A DNA stretch of 64,000 nucleotides from JBDGYW01 sp964518955 (GTDB taxonomy: Bacteria > Gemmatimonadota > Gemmatimonadetes > Gemmatimonadales > GWC2-71-9): NCBI GenBank assembly GCA_964518955.1, contig CAZFHS010000002.1:158585-222584 (forward strand), given 5' to 3'. How positions within the stretch are numbered: position 1 is the stretch's first letter; every line of letters starts with the position of its first letter. Below, in pieces: positions 26,701 to 36,990 of the stretch. The notes beneath the pieces are model-generated. The model had not been told where the DNA came from. It was given only the letters and a program-made list of their open reading frames with translations, and searched no databases. A program made the translations under genes and the position numbers.

Positions 26701-28279
26701 GTGTTTGCTCCACTCGGAGTGTAGCGTCGCCAGACGCGGTACCCAGAGTCGCCCGGACCGTTGCAATGCCGGAGCCCACGAACCGTACCTTGCCGACCGA
26801 ATCGGCGAGTGCAACTGTAGGCGTGAGCGTCTGCCACACGACTGAGTCGTTAGGTATCGCGACCGTGCCGCCTAACACCATCTCACCGCTCACTGCCAGT
26901 GTTATGCTGTCGCCGATTGCTGTGATCACCGTGTCGGTCGGAGAGATTGTCAGGGTGCCGATGCCGTCAACGACGAACTGTGCCGTGTCCGCGACACCGC
27001 CTGCAGCGGCCACGATCCCGGTGACTCCCGCTCCGAGCGAATGGGCCCAGCCCAGAGTATCGACAGTCGCGACTGCTGGAGCCAACGACATCCAGCTGAG
27101 ATTGCCGCAGCTCACGGGAGTGGCGACGCTGTCTTGACAGGCTGCGGTGTACTGGACGGAATCGCCAAATGTCGTGACGACTGCCGAGTCAGGGATGACG
27201 GTGATGCCGGCAACCGGGCCCTGATTCTCGAGCACGGTAGCGGTGAAGGTCAGCGGTGAGCCGCTCAGGCCTTGGGCGGTCGCGGTGACCTGGATCGTCC
27301 CTTCAGTTCCCCCAGCCGTTATTGTTGCTTGCGCGAAACCCTCAACGTCGGTCGTAATTGCCGTGTCCGGGTCTACCGTTGTACCTGTCGGACCACTTGC
27401 AACCGAAAACGACACAGGATAACCGTAGGTAAAGGGATCGCCGGCGGCGTCCAGTACCTGAACCACAATTGGCCCAGCTGCCGCGGTGTTGGCGTATATC
27501 TCCTGATCGTCGCCCGAAACCGAGACGAGCTGACTTGGCCTGGCGAAGAAATGCAACATTCCGGTCGTAGAGATGGTTCCGTCGGCGGTTGGTGCAATTC
27601 CTGTTACGGTCACCGAATCCGTCAGATCCGTGGGTGCGAAGATCCACGCCTGATTTCGCCCTAGCTGCTGAGGGGTGGGAACGAGATTGGAATCGCTCGA
27701 TTCGAACCAGACGAGCGCGCCGTCCACCTGAGAGTCGCCGTCGTTTACCATGCCGGTAACGAGAAGACTGTCCCCACCGGTTACCGTGGTATCCGAGAGC
27801 GATATGAAGACATCATCGGCATTTGCTCCGGGCCCTACGTATTCGGGTTCGATGGGATCAGTTACTGTTGGCTCGCTTCCGGCCGTTGCCGTCACGAGGT
27901 CATGAACCACAAACCAGATTTCCCCGTCGCCCACGACTGCGAGATACAAGAAGAACTCCTCCGATCTCTCGGACAAAGAGACCCGGATGTCTACACTGAC
28001 GGTGTCTCCGTCAGCAGACACCGATATCGAATCGACGCTTATTGTCTGACTGAAGACGACCGCGGAGTCGCTGGTGCGGCGCAACTCGATGACGAGAGAA
28101 TCTATGGGAATGGGAGTGTTCTGCGCGGTTTCCAAAAGGCCTTTTACGTCGAGGCTGCCGCTGACTTCCATGCCGGGTTCAAATGGGAGGTCGTTGCACG
28201 TTACGACAACTGCTGCCGAAACCACAACCAATACTATACGGCAGGCGATTCTGCAGTATCTAGCAAACAGGGTGGGCAC
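23798..28279 (-). CDS. Giant secreted Ig-like (Big_2-type) repeat protein
   Basis: About 1493 aa. GTG 28279 is preferred (GGGGG 8 bases upstream and a signal sequence IVLVVVSAAVVVTC after it); the frame is open to 28345. The cysteine in VVTCND could be lipidated, though Thr at -1 is unusual. Residues about 30-240 are a region shared with the neighbour gene (FEPGMEVSGSLDVKGLL, PIPIDSLVIELRRTSDS, PGANADDVFISLSDTT). The rest is a chain of bacterial Ig-like repeats with VATVD, SVTVTAT and ATVRATLG patterns. Likely outer-surface adhesion or matrix protein. Its end is a TAA that breaks an otherwise continuous frame down to 22910. Confidence 0.75.
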   Translation of the reverse strand: MPTLFARYCRIACRIVLVVVSAAVVVTCNDLPFEPGMEVSGSLDVKGLLETAQNTPIPIDSLVIELRRTSDSAVVFSQTISVDSISVSADGDTVSVDIRVSLSERSEEFFLYLAVVGDGEIWFVVHDLVTATAGSEPTVTDPIEPEYVGPGANADDVFISLSDTTVTGGDSLLVTGMVNDGDSQVDGALVWFESSDSNLVPTPQQLGRNQAWIFAPTDLTDSVTVTGIAPTADGTISTTGMLHFFARPSQLVSVSGDDQEIYANTAAAGPIVVQVLDAAGDPFTYGYPVSFSVASGPTGTTVDPDTAITTDVEGFAQATITAGGTEGTIQVTATAQGLSGSPLTFTATVLENQGPVAGITVIPDSAVVTTFGDSVQYTAACQDSVATPVSCGNLSWMSLAPAVATVDTLGWAHSLGAGVTGIVAAAGGVADTAQFVVDGIGTLTISPTDTVITAIGDSITLAVSGEMVLGGTVAIPNDSVVWQTLTPTVALADSVGKVRFVGSGIATVRATLGTASGDATLRVEQTPSSFAVLPNSPVIGVGGVANLTGYTYDRNGYQVPGRSVTWLSRNTAVATVDATGRVAGVELGATYVVGDDAGLTDSAYVDVVAAPPQVLQWGADSISVGRGASLQQAILLSVPAPVDGVVVDVVSSDTMILKPTTPTVTFYNGQTSQTVTFQGREAGVVTVTATDQAAIFAPDTLTVGVLSTIEFRDVTDPTSRETSFSINSAEARRVLVFLSDPAPQGGLAVNVATSDDLVAVGNPSLATIPGGQLSVEIDLQGNGVGSATLTPEAAGWVGLPSTVTTSLAQFSFYIYSPYVARVGAMQRAYLRVSVPNSMDRDLTVHLSTANSNVGRTEVDSVVIDEGRTSANFFYGGFQAGLDTIIASRSGWVEGRQAMTVTTPKVEPYYVYTQTVGGPAINWTVYTQDSIGTDHPRLDTLTVSVTSRDPSVLAVDVPTAVVDSLRSYANGYLGLRPVGAGTAHLVASADGHLSDSVLVTVNAPKLSISSSRTGTRQMSTGSVYLPTSAPAPVTVSLQSLDPSVATVTDSVIFPTGNTGQSYEIYGQQPGSTSIIATAPGYEPDTVGVSVTTSHLGPSGLTASMYVTAGFDAFTMRTTDLYGSTHNTLDTVVATLESSDPSVFTVDSTTVTILPGSYYSATANVLIQNTGQAYMRWSAPGYVTDSVSITVNPSPITFYQAYSNTRAAVDQYASPGVQIPSPNGLPDTTYITFTHPGTVRGAVPDTVKLAPGQTSASFRWAGTAVGYDTITASATNFVDGTTSMLITRPWLFARDLTAGVVVNDTFYLRVYSTDSLAGSGAYPNTYTSHPVTDTLPITVASTDSMVIRVDSTPIWNLPAQSSSISNIRLIASGPGTAQIIVSAADPWKHDTTNVVVVTAPAVAINPASMTLGMGQQYPSYRVTIPNGVADTTYVALEVSDTSVAGFSSDTVQIPPGQTYSGYFTVYAKNTVASVQITATAPGFTQGTSVLIVQTP

Positions 28280-28381
28280 GAGACAATCCCCCGCGCAATC
28301 TGTGGGCCAAACTCGTGAGTCTGCTTCTTTGGGGAAGCTACACACGAAGGGATCGGTGTCAAACTGTAGCGTTTCCCCATT

Positions 28382-28430
28382 CCTCTTTCCCCATTCCCCG
28401 CTGAGGGGGGAAGGGGGAAGAGAGAAGAGG
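28382..28430 (-). terminator. Large GC-biased hairpin between the two Ig-like genes
   Basis: A near-perfect inverted repeat of pyrimidine/purine tracts (CTCTTTCCCCATTCCCC against GGGGAAGGGGGAAGAG) with a short loop, just past the stop of the upstream gene on the minus strand. No T-run follows; it may still end transcription or protect the mRNA end. Confidence 0.4.
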
Positions 28431-28437
28431 GCCGGGG

Positions 28438-31400
28438 TTACGGCGTAATCACCGTCACGTCAACTGAACCATTCGCGGACGCCGGTAACGTGACGAACCC
28501 TGGAATCGTGGCCGTCACCGTGGTCGTTCCGACAGAAAGCGGTCGAATCGCCACACCCCCGGTAGCGACCGTGTTTGGCGTATAGTACTCGCCCTCGACA
28601 ATCAGAACTTCCACGCTTCCACCAGTGGCCGCTGTCGTGATCAATTCTCCGACCGCTGCGTTACTGCTCGTCACCGTTGCCGTGTACGAACTCGGCGCGC
28701 CGGCGCGCACATCCTGATAGGTCTGCATGTAATTCTGGTCGATGTCGGGGATTCCCACCTGTACCCGGAACGGATCATCTGAATACGCGGTGGTCATGGT
28801 TGTGTAGATGCTGTACAGGTTGATTGCAGGTTGTACGACGTCCTTGGTGGTGGTGCCATCTGTGAAGCCAGGTGCGGTAGCCGTTACCGTGACGGTGCCA
28901 GTTTGTCCCTCTACGCCCTGTACGTAGTAAGGAACGCTAGTGGATCCATCGGCCACTGCGACGGTTATAGAGGCAGTTCCCGGAGTCGTTGCGTTTGGTG
29001 ATACCAGTAACGTAGACGGATCCGAACTCGTGATCACCACGTCCACGCCACCGTGGTCCGGTCCATCCAGCTGTGCCGATACGTTTGTCTGAAGACCCGC
29101 CCCAACCGTTGTCGTGCTCATGTTGATTCCCGAGGCTGCCACGGCCACGTCCAGTGAGCCGTTCGCAGTGGCTCTGAAACCCGGAATGGTGGCTGTGACC
29201 GTCGTAGTTCCAGCGTCGAGTGGCTCGAACGCGACACCATCGGCGGCAACAGAGGTTGGTGAATTACTGCTTCCCGGAGCGATTTCCACCGTTACGCTGC
29301 CGCCAGTAGTCTGGGTGGTAACTAATTGTCCAATGGATGGCGCACTGCTGGTTACAGTCACGCTCAGAGGACTCGGTGCTCCGGCTCTTACCGCCAGGGC
29401 GTACTGCACGTAAGCATCCCCTGAATAAGGGAGACCTACACGTATCTGGAACGGGTCGTCGTTGTCCAGTGTGGTGAAGGATGTCGAGAGACTCGATATA
29501 TCAAATGCCGGTTGTACCACATCGATGGTGTTGGTGCCATCTGTGAATCCATCAGCTGTAGCAGTGAGTGTCACCGTGCCTGTCGCATCTTCGACTCCCT
29601 GGACATAATAGCTGAACCCAGTGTATCCGTCCGCTACCGGGATAGAGATAAAGGCGGTGCCTGCGGTTGTATCGTTTGGCGACAACAGAAGCACGGATGG
29701 GTTTGAACTGGTAATCACTACATCCACTCCGCCGTGGTCCGAGGCGGTCATATATCCCGAAATCGAACGCTGCAAACCACTGCCCGTGATCGTTGAGTAC
29801 AGAGTGACCTCCGGCGCGGAGACCGTTACGTCGACCGATGCCAATGGTGTGGAGACGAATCCAGCGATCGCCGCGGATACCGTCGTAGTTCCTGCCGTTA
29901 GAGGATCGAACGCAGCACCACCGGTCGTAACCGTCGTCGGCGAACGGTACTGTCCCTCGCTGATCTCTACCGTCACCGTTGGTGCGGCTAGTGTGCTGTC
30001 CACGAGTTGCCCAACCGATGGGGCACTGCTAGTCAACGTCACGGTCAGAGGAGCAGGTGAACCGGCGCGAAGCTGCAACGTCGGGTAGACATATGTGCTG
30101 TACGGGATGCCAATCTCTGCGTAGAAATCGTCGTTGGCAGAGAGGGATGTGGTCGTCGTGTTTAGACCAGCAATGTACACCCCCGGTTGCACTACTGTAC
30201 TCGTGGCGGTGCCGTCGGTGAACGCGGTTGCCGTGGCTGTCACGGTCACCGTTCCCGTTGTGTCCTCAATACCTTGCACGTAGTAGTAGAAATAGGTGCT
30301 TCCGTCCGCGACGGTTACGACGATCGAATCAGTACCGGGCGTTGTATTGTCTGGTGAAACCCGCAGGATTCCAGGATCGCTACTTTTGATCACTACGTCT
30401 ACTCCGCCATGGTTCGCGGCACCTAAGACTCCCGACTGACTGCGTTGCAAACCGCTCGCAGTATTTGCATTACTCCCTGTAGACAGAGTGATCCCCGGGG
30501 CACTCACCGTGACGTCACGCGCGGCGTTGGTAGTGGAGACGTAACCCGGTATCGACGCTGAGACGGTTGTCGTTCCCGGCCCGAGCGGATCGAACGCGAC
30601 TCCGCCATTCGCAACCGTGGTAGGAGTGCGCAGTTGCCCTTCAGTGATTTGAGCGGTCAGCGATCCGGCCGCAGACACGCTATCCACCAGTTGGCCTACC
30701 GACGGATCGCTGTTCGTGAATGTCACAATCAGAGGGCCTGGTGCACCGGCGCGCAAGGCAAGTGTCGGGTACACGTATGTGCTGTAGGGAATGCCGACCT
30801 CTGCGTAAAATGGATCGTTGTCCGAGAGCGACGTAATGGCGCCGCCGATCGATTGTAGCTGAACCCCCGGCTGGACGACCGTACCCGTTGCCGTACCGTC
30901 CGTGAACAGAGGTGATGTGGCCGTCACCGTAACCGTTCCAGTCGTGTCCTCCATCCCCTGTATGTAATAGCTGATGTATGTAGACCCGTCGGCGACGGGT
31001 ACGATGATCGAATCGGTGCCTGGCGTTGCTTGGTCTGGTGATATTCTCAGGATTCCGGGGTCACTACTCTTGATCACGACGTCGACGCCACCGTGGTTAG
31101 AGGCCCCCAGGGAGGCAGATTGACTGCGCTGCAGACCGCTTGCGGTGGTGGCGTTTGTCCCAGTAGTCACAGTGATTGCTGGTGCACTCACAGTGACGTC
31201 ATATGCCGCGCTGGGCGTGGAGACGTAACCTGGTATCGATGCCGATATGGTCGTGGTTCCCGGCCCGAGTGGATCGACTGCGACCCCACCGTTCGCGACC
31301 GAGGTGGGAGTGCGTGTTTGTCCTTCAGCGATTTGAGCGGTCAGCGAGCCGGCCGCAGACACGCTATCTACCAGTTGGCCTACCGACGGATCGCTGCTAA

Positions 31401-34184
31401 CAAACGTCACCGTCAGAGGGCCTGGCGCCCCCGCACGCACGGCAAGGGTTGGGTAGACGTATGTGCTGTACGGGATACCAATCTCCGCGTAGAACGGATC
31501 ATCGTTCGAAAGCGACGTGGTGGTAGTGTTGACACCGGTGATATAAACCCCTGGTTGTACGACCGTACTGGTGGTTGTGCCATCAGAGAACAGCGGTGAC
31601 GTTGCCGTGACGGTCACCGTACCCGTGGTATCCTCCATCCCCTGCACATGGTAGTAGAAGTAGTTGTATCCATCGGCGACCGGTATGATGATCGAGTCAG
31701 CTCCTGGAGTATTCGCATCCGGTGAGATTCTCAGAATACTGGGGTCGCTACTCTTGATCACTACATCGACACCACCGTGGTTCGAGGCACCCAGATAACC
31801 GGTCTGGTTCCGCTGCAAGCCGCTTGCCGTATTGGCATTCGTACCTGTGGGCACGGTTATCGCTGGCGGAGGATTCACGTACACGGTGATGGCGTCGGAC
31901 GTAATGTCTGTCGCAGAAGCCGTTAGCGTCGAGTTGCACTGCGTGGTGGCTGATCCGCCGTAGCTGACAGCCGATGTGATGTCGACGAGCCCTGTCGGGA
32001 TTGTGACGGGAGATGTTGCGGTGACACAGGTGGGGTCAGCGGGCGTCAGCGTAACGACAATGCCTGGAGATGGTGCAGCAATGGGCACTCCGCCGCTCTC
32101 CAGTTGAATTGTGATGCTCGAGCCGAAAGTCTCATCGATAGTGAGTGAACCCTGAGTGATGTTCAGGTTCGCCGTGGTCGACACGGTCGACTGGGCGGAA
32201 CCATGAGTCGCACTGGTGGCAGTGATCGTTGCAGTACCAGGCAAGACACCGGACACTGTTGCGTTGGCCGTGAAGCTTCCTTCGAGGATCGTGACCGTCG
32301 ATGCCTCCAGCGCCACCGCGGATGGGTTATCGCTGAGCAAGGTGACGGCCTCACCACCGGCCGGAGCTGGGGTTGAAATTGTCAGGGGCAGGGAAGCGGT
32401 GGCGCCAAACCCTACGTTGAGCGTGCTGGGGAGGCTCAGAACCTGGAGCGACGATTCGACAACCAGGGTGCCCTCGGTGTAACCCGTAGCATTGGCCCGA
32501 ATAGTCGTGCTTCCACCCGCCACGCCATCGAGTACGACCTGCCCGGTCGTATTGCCCTCGGCGATCGTGACCATCTCCGGTGCTTGCACCGCGACGATTC
32601 CAGAGTTGTCGCTCGTGACCGTAACCGTCACGCCTCCAACACCAGCGGGCGCGGAGAGCGTGATCTCCAAATCCGCGGTCGAGCCGACCGACACACGGTC
32701 AGCGCCTACGAGCGCAAGCAGAATTGTGGGCGTTGGGAACGTAGCCGTCGCAGTGAAGATTGCCGGCGTGAGGGCCCCTACTGTCGCGCTGGCAGTTTGC
32801 GACGTCGAGTTCATTCCTAGCATCCAGGTGGTCTGTGCTTGGCCAGCACCGTCGGTGGTACTACTGGTTGGAGTGACTGATCCATTCAGAGCCTGCCAAT
32901 CGACAGTCTCGCCGGGCACCGGGTTGCCGTACTGATCTTGAACCTCGACCACCAATGGGAGCGGCAGGTCTGTGCCTCCATCAGCCGTCTGCGCATTGCC
33001 GGAAACGATCACAACGGCGTTCGCCACGTCTACTGTGCCTGTAGCTGTAAACGTCACCGGAGTGAGTCCGCCAACAGTGGCAGTCAGAGTGTTGGTGCCA
33101 ACAGCCGCTCCGAGAGTCCAGCCGCCAACTTGGGCCATGCCTTCACCGTCAGTAAGCACTGTATCGCCGGTCACTGACCCGCCGCCTGAGGCAACCGCGA
33201 AAACAACCTGCTCGTCCGGAGCCGGGTTGCCTCCTCCATCGGTGACTAGTACTGACGGGCTCACGGGGAGCGTAGCTCCAACCGTTGCCGTCTGATTGTT
33301 GCCATCGACGATCGCGATGTTCTGGGCGCCAACCGACAATGTCGCCGTGAACGTGACTGGAGTAATGCCCGTGACGGTCGCCGTGGCTGTTTGGTCGGTC
33401 GAGTCCGGGTCGAGCGTCCAAGCCGTTTGTGAATATCCTGCCGCATCGGTCTGGGCGCTCAGCGGATCGACTGAGCCGAACGACGTTGCAAAGATGACCT
33501 GCACGCCCACGACAGGATTGCCATACTGGTCCGTGAGTCCAACTACCAGCGGTTGCGCCAATGTCGCTCCACCTGCCCCCGATTGTCCGTCGCCGGCTAC
33601 GATGGCAAGCACTGTGGGGCCCCCGGCAGTACCAGTGGCAGTAAACACCACCGGTGACAAACCGGTGGCAGACGCACTGAGCGTGTTCTCCCCAACGGCG
33701 GTACCGAGAGTCCAGCTGCCCACGGTTGCTATTCCATTAACGTCAGTAGTGTCTACTGAGCCTGTGACACTTCCGCCTCCGGAGGTCACACTAAATGTGA
33801 CAATGACGTCTGGAACCGGGTCGCCGTTGTCGTCCGTAACGAGGACGGAAGGGTTTGTACTCAAGACCGTTCCCACAGCTGACAGCTGGCCATCGCCGCC
33901 GTTAACCACCATGGTCGCGGCCGCGCCCGGAACCACAGACGCGTTGAAGGTGACCGGAGAACCCGATAACCCGCTGGCCGTCGCTGTGACCTGAATGGCG
34001 CCGATAGTCTCGCCTGCGGTGAGGTTGGTGCTCGCGTACCCGTCGATGTCGGTGTCTACGGACGTCGGGCTGACAGACGTATTCGCTGGGCCGCTGGAGA
34101 CGGCGAACGTAACCGGAAAGCCTCTTTCGAACGGGTCACCCGCAGCATCGATCACCTGCACGTAGAGAGCGCCTGTACCGCCGC
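28438..34184 (-). pseudogene. Main body of a second giant Ig-like repeat protein, frameshifted from its N-terminus
   Basis: About 1915 aa with no stop, but its frame does not join the exported N-terminal piece at 34152-34982. First half: Big_1/invasin-like domains of about 100 aa (VTDDNGDPVPDVIVTFSVTS, VQDQYGNPVPGETVDWQALN). Then Big_2-like domains. The last third is five copies of a 227-aa block. If one base is restored at 34181-34184, the join reads GEAGGTGALYVQVIDAAGDP, which fits the paralogue (VVQVLDAAGDPF). Without that, this part has no signal peptide and would depend on an internal GTG (34161). Likely a very large surface adhesin of about 2180 aa in the intact form. Confidence 0.7.
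28441..31850 (-). repeat. Five tandem 227-aa (about 681-bp) repeats in the Ig-like protein
   Basis: The HGGVDVVI motif recurs at about 29048, 29729, 30405, 31088 and 31774, spacing 676-686 bases. Each block has GLQR, HGGVDVVIKSSDP, VQG-ED-TGTVTVTAT, VVQP, DDPF-A-VGIPY, RAGAPGPL and STSIPGYV-type motifs in the same order. Blocks 1-3 are most alike (SGLQRSQS...GASNHGG); blocks 4-5 have diverged. Confidence 0.85.
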
Positions 34185-34982
34185 TTCTCCAACCAACATG
34201 CTCTGTCCGTCGCCGGACACCAGTTGGAGCGTCTGGGGGCGAGCAAAGAAACGAAGAACTCCCGTCGTGGTGAGGGGCTCGTCGGACGTCAACACCTCGG
34301 CGGTGATTGTTACCGTGTCGGTGAGAGCGGCTGGAGAATGCACCCAGGCACTACCATATCCGGCCGAAATCGGAGTTGGGACCTTCGTGCTATCACTCGA
34401 ATAGAACGAAACCAGGGCGCTGTCAACGACCGCATCGTCTTCGTACACCATGCATGAGACGAGCACACTGTCTCCACCCGTGAGCGTAGTATCGGAGAGG
34501 CTAATGACGATGTTCGTGGCGTTTGCTCCTGGGCTAACGAATGCAGGTACTAATTCCGACGTCGTCGTCGGTTCGCTGCCCACTGCGACAGTCACCACAT
34601 CGGTGACTTCCAGCCAGACGATCCAATCTCCGACAACGGAGAGGCTGAGGTAGAATTGCTCAGTGCTACTCTGCAGGGGGACTTGGATGTCCACGGTCAC
34701 GGTTCCACCGTCTGGAGACACTACGATTGAGTCGGCATTCACCGTCAGTGTGTGCGCGACGGTCGAGTCGCTAACCCGTCGTAGTTCGATTACGAGCGAG
34801 TCAATCGGAATCGAGGCAGTCTCTGCGGCTTGCAACAACTGCTGAACGTCGAAGCTGGCACTCACTTCCATGCCTGGTTCGAACAGCGAGTCGTTACAAG
34901 TGAGGCTTGCAGCTGCGGCTACAACGAGAACGGTGAGACGACGTAACCATCTACGACCACGGGATAGGAGATCGAAAGTCAA
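34152..34982 (-). CDS. Exported N-terminal part of the second Ig-like giant protein
   Basis: 276 aa ending VQALSTCR shortly after a one-base frameshift. The start is TTG 34982 with GGAG 7 bases upstream. The signal sequence LTVLVVAAAASLTC is followed by ND, the same unusual TCND lipobox-like end as the paralogue. Residues 30-250 match the paralogue's N-terminal region (LFEPGMEVSASFDVQQLL, SIPIDSLVIELRRVSDS, LRFFARP). So the two genes arose by duplication and each begins with this shared membrane-proximal region. If the frameshift is real, only this truncated product is exported. Confidence 0.7.
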   Translation of the reverse strand: MTFDLLSRGRRWLRRLTVLVVAAAASLTCNDSLFEPGMEVSASFDVQQLLQAAETASIPIDSLVIELRRVSDSTVAHTLTVNADSIVVSPDGGTVTVDIQVPLQSSTEQFYLSLSVVGDWIVWLEVTDVVTVAVGSEPTTTSELVPAFVSPGANATNIVISLSDTTLTGGDSVLVSCMVYEDDAVVDSALVSFYSSDSTKVPTPISAGYGSAWVHSPAALTDTVTITAEVLTSDEPLTTTGVLRFFARPQTLQLVSGDGQSMLVGEAAVQALSTCR

Positions 34983-34989
34983 ATGACAG

Positions 34990-35001
34990 CTCCAGCTGGA
35001 G
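34990..35001. promoter_or_regulatory. Palindrome covering the ribosome binding site of the Ig-like gene
   Basis: CTCCAGCTGGAG, a perfect 12-base palindrome; its minus-strand GGAG is the presumed ribosome site for TTG 34982. It could be a repressor operator or could hide the ribosome site in the mRNA. Chance occurrence is possible. Confidence 0.3.
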
Positions 35002-35094
35002 ATGTGTAGTGCCTATAGCTAATGGTATTTACGTACCGCAATATGGTCAACAACCAGCCACGCAATGACCGGGCAGGTTGCCCGTGCAGTGCAA

Positions 35095-36990
35095 TTATCC
35101 TGCCGCATCTCTGATTCTCTGCTTTTGCCCCCCGGTAATCATATCGCGCTCCACGACATCGCGCACGATTCTCGCGACGAACGAATAACCGCGGGCATCG
35201 CCCGCAAGCCAGCGCTGCCACTCCAACTCGTCGAGGGCGCTGTGTAGCTCGTCACCCGTGAGCTCCGTGCACCTCTCGATTGTATCTGCTAGTGCAGGGT
35301 TCTCTACTACTGCTACGGCGGCGAGCACCTTCTGCGCATTATTGGTTAGTCGCCTGAATCCAACACGGATTGCGCCAACAATCGCATCGGGTAGGTCACC
35401 GGGGAGAGTCTGTGACAGGGTGCGCAGCGGGACCGGCCAAACACCGGGCTCATCATCGAGGTTCATGCCCAGCGCTACGGCGTGAAGCAGTTCTACCGCG
35501 AGTAGCGGCAGCCCTGCCGAATCCGATGCCACACGACGAGTGAGTCGATCGGTTTCCTCTGGCGCGTAGTCGGGTAGGGCCCATGCCGTCAACTTGGCGA
35601 GAGCGTCCTCGTCCAAGGGGCCGAGGCGGACAGTGGACCCGGCAACATCACGCCCGACGCGTGAACCAAGATCGTCCAATTCATCCCGAGGTAGTTGTGA
35701 ACTGAACGAAAGTGCGACGAACACTGGCGCGGTTGTCAGGTCACGCAGAACCGTCGTCAGTGCCAGAAGTGTTGTCTGATCGCACCAGTGCGCGTCATCG
35801 ACGAGCAGTACGACTGTCTGTTCAACGGAGATCGCTCGCACCACATCTATTATGGCATTTTCCAGCGGAGTGGTCTTTCCTTTGGGAACACCGAATTTGT
35901 CTGCCCACTCTGGAATTTCGGCTGCGAATGCGCCAAGCGATTTCGGCGATGCAGCCGCCAGGCCGGCACCGGTTTCCAGACCGTTCCGAGCGAGACCCAG
36001 CAGGCCCGTTCCGGGCAGATCCACGTCGCCAGCCGTGGCGCGGAACATCGCCACCGTCGCGTTTGAGAGCCGAGCGCGGGCGAGGATTTCTTCCGTCAGT
36101 CTCGTTTTCCCGGTACCCGAATCACCCTCTATCAAACACACGGATGCGCGGCTCTCGGCCTGGCACTTCTCCAAATCTCCGACCAACCTCGAGAGCTCCT
36201 CCTCCCTGCCGATCAATGGAGTTCGTCTGGATGCCGCGCCTTTTTCTGTGCGCTTGACCACCGCCGCCGGCAACTGCCAAGTGCGTTCACGTTTGACCTG
36301 CTCGGCCAACGTTTGAGTTTCCGTGTCGGGAGTGGCCCCTAGTTCGGCAAGCCGTTCGCTGTACACGTCGTATTGGGCAAGCGCCAAAGTTCGATCTTCC
36401 GTCAGCGCCAGACTCTTCATTGCTGCTCTGGTAGCGATTCCGGACGCAGCGTCGAGTGCAGAGGCACGCATGGCCGCCTCCACGGCCTCGTTGGCTCGGC
36501 CGGCAGCAAGCAACTCTTCACAGCGGTTCGCCAAGGCGACCGTGCATCGGCTGCGCCAAGATGCCCTCTCGGCGGTAAGCCACTCGTCGAAGTCCCACGC
36601 TCCCTTGACAGTCAGACCTTCCAGGAAATCGCCCGCGACCAGTGCCGCGGCACCTTCCCAATCGGCAGCTGCCTCGAGTGCCGCGAAATCATGGACGTCG
36701 AGCCGGACCTTCTCCTCGACGAGGCCGATCTGGTCTGCGTCGCTCTGCAGGACCCCGTCGCCGAGTTGCTGGCGCAGAACTCGCAAAGCTTCGCGCAGCG
36801 AGTGGCGTGCCTTGTCCTCTGGCTTGTCTCCCCAGAACAAACCTGTAAGATGTTCGCGACTCCGTGACAACCGGGGAGATCGGGCGAGGTAGACGAGCAG
36901 CGCGCGGTTCTTGTTGCCCTTGATGTCTATTTTGCCGCCCGAAGGGTCGGCGGAGATTTCGATCGGGCCCAGCACTCGACACTTGATCAT
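35095..36990 (-). CDS. SARP/BTAD-type transcriptional regulator with AAA/STAND ATPase
   Basis: 631 aa from ATG 36990, which overlaps the kinase stop (ATGA). N-terminus: winged-helix DNA-binding domain plus BTAD (residues about 1-245; VLGPIEISADPSGGKIDIKG, HSLREALRVLRQQLGDGVLQ, LALAQYDVYSERLAELG). Then an NTPase with Walker A GDSGTGKT (about 289) and Walker B VVLLVDDAHW (about 393). The C-terminal TPR/MalT-like half of AfsR or large SARP-ATPases is missing: the protein stops at GGQKQRIRDAAG, where the TPR part normally begins. Being coupled to a kinase, it may be phosphorylated by it, as AfsR is by AfsK; that link is inference. The Ig-like genes downstream are its likely targets. Confidence 0.82.
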   Translation of the reverse strand: MIKCRVLGPIEISADPSGGKIDIKGNKNRALLVYLARSPRLSRSREHLTGLFWGDKPEDKARHSLREALRVLRQQLGDGVLQSDADQIGLVEEKVRLDVHDFAALEAAADWEGAAALVAGDFLEGLTVKGAWDFDEWLTAERASWRSRCTVALANRCEELLAAGRANEAVEAAMRASALDAASGIATRAAMKSLALTEDRTLALAQYDVYSERLAELGATPDTETQTLAEQVKRERTWQLPAAVVKRTEKGAASRRTPLIGREEELSRLVGDLEKCQAESRASVCLIEGDSGTGKTRLTEEILARARLSNATVAMFRATAGDVDLPGTGLLGLARNGLETGAGLAAASPKSLGAFAAEIPEWADKFGVPKGKTTPLENAIIDVVRAISVEQTVVLLVDDAHWCDQTTLLALTTVLRDLTTAPVFVALSFSSQLPRDELDDLGSRVGRDVAGSTVRLGPLDEDALAKLTAWALPDYAPEETDRLTRRVASDSAGLPLLAVELLHAVALGMNLDDEPGVWPVPLRTLSQTLPGDLPDAIVGAIRVGFRRLTNNAQKVLAAVAVVENPALADTIERCTELTGDELHSALDELEWQRWLAGDARGYSFVARIVRDVVERDMITGGQKQRIRDAAG

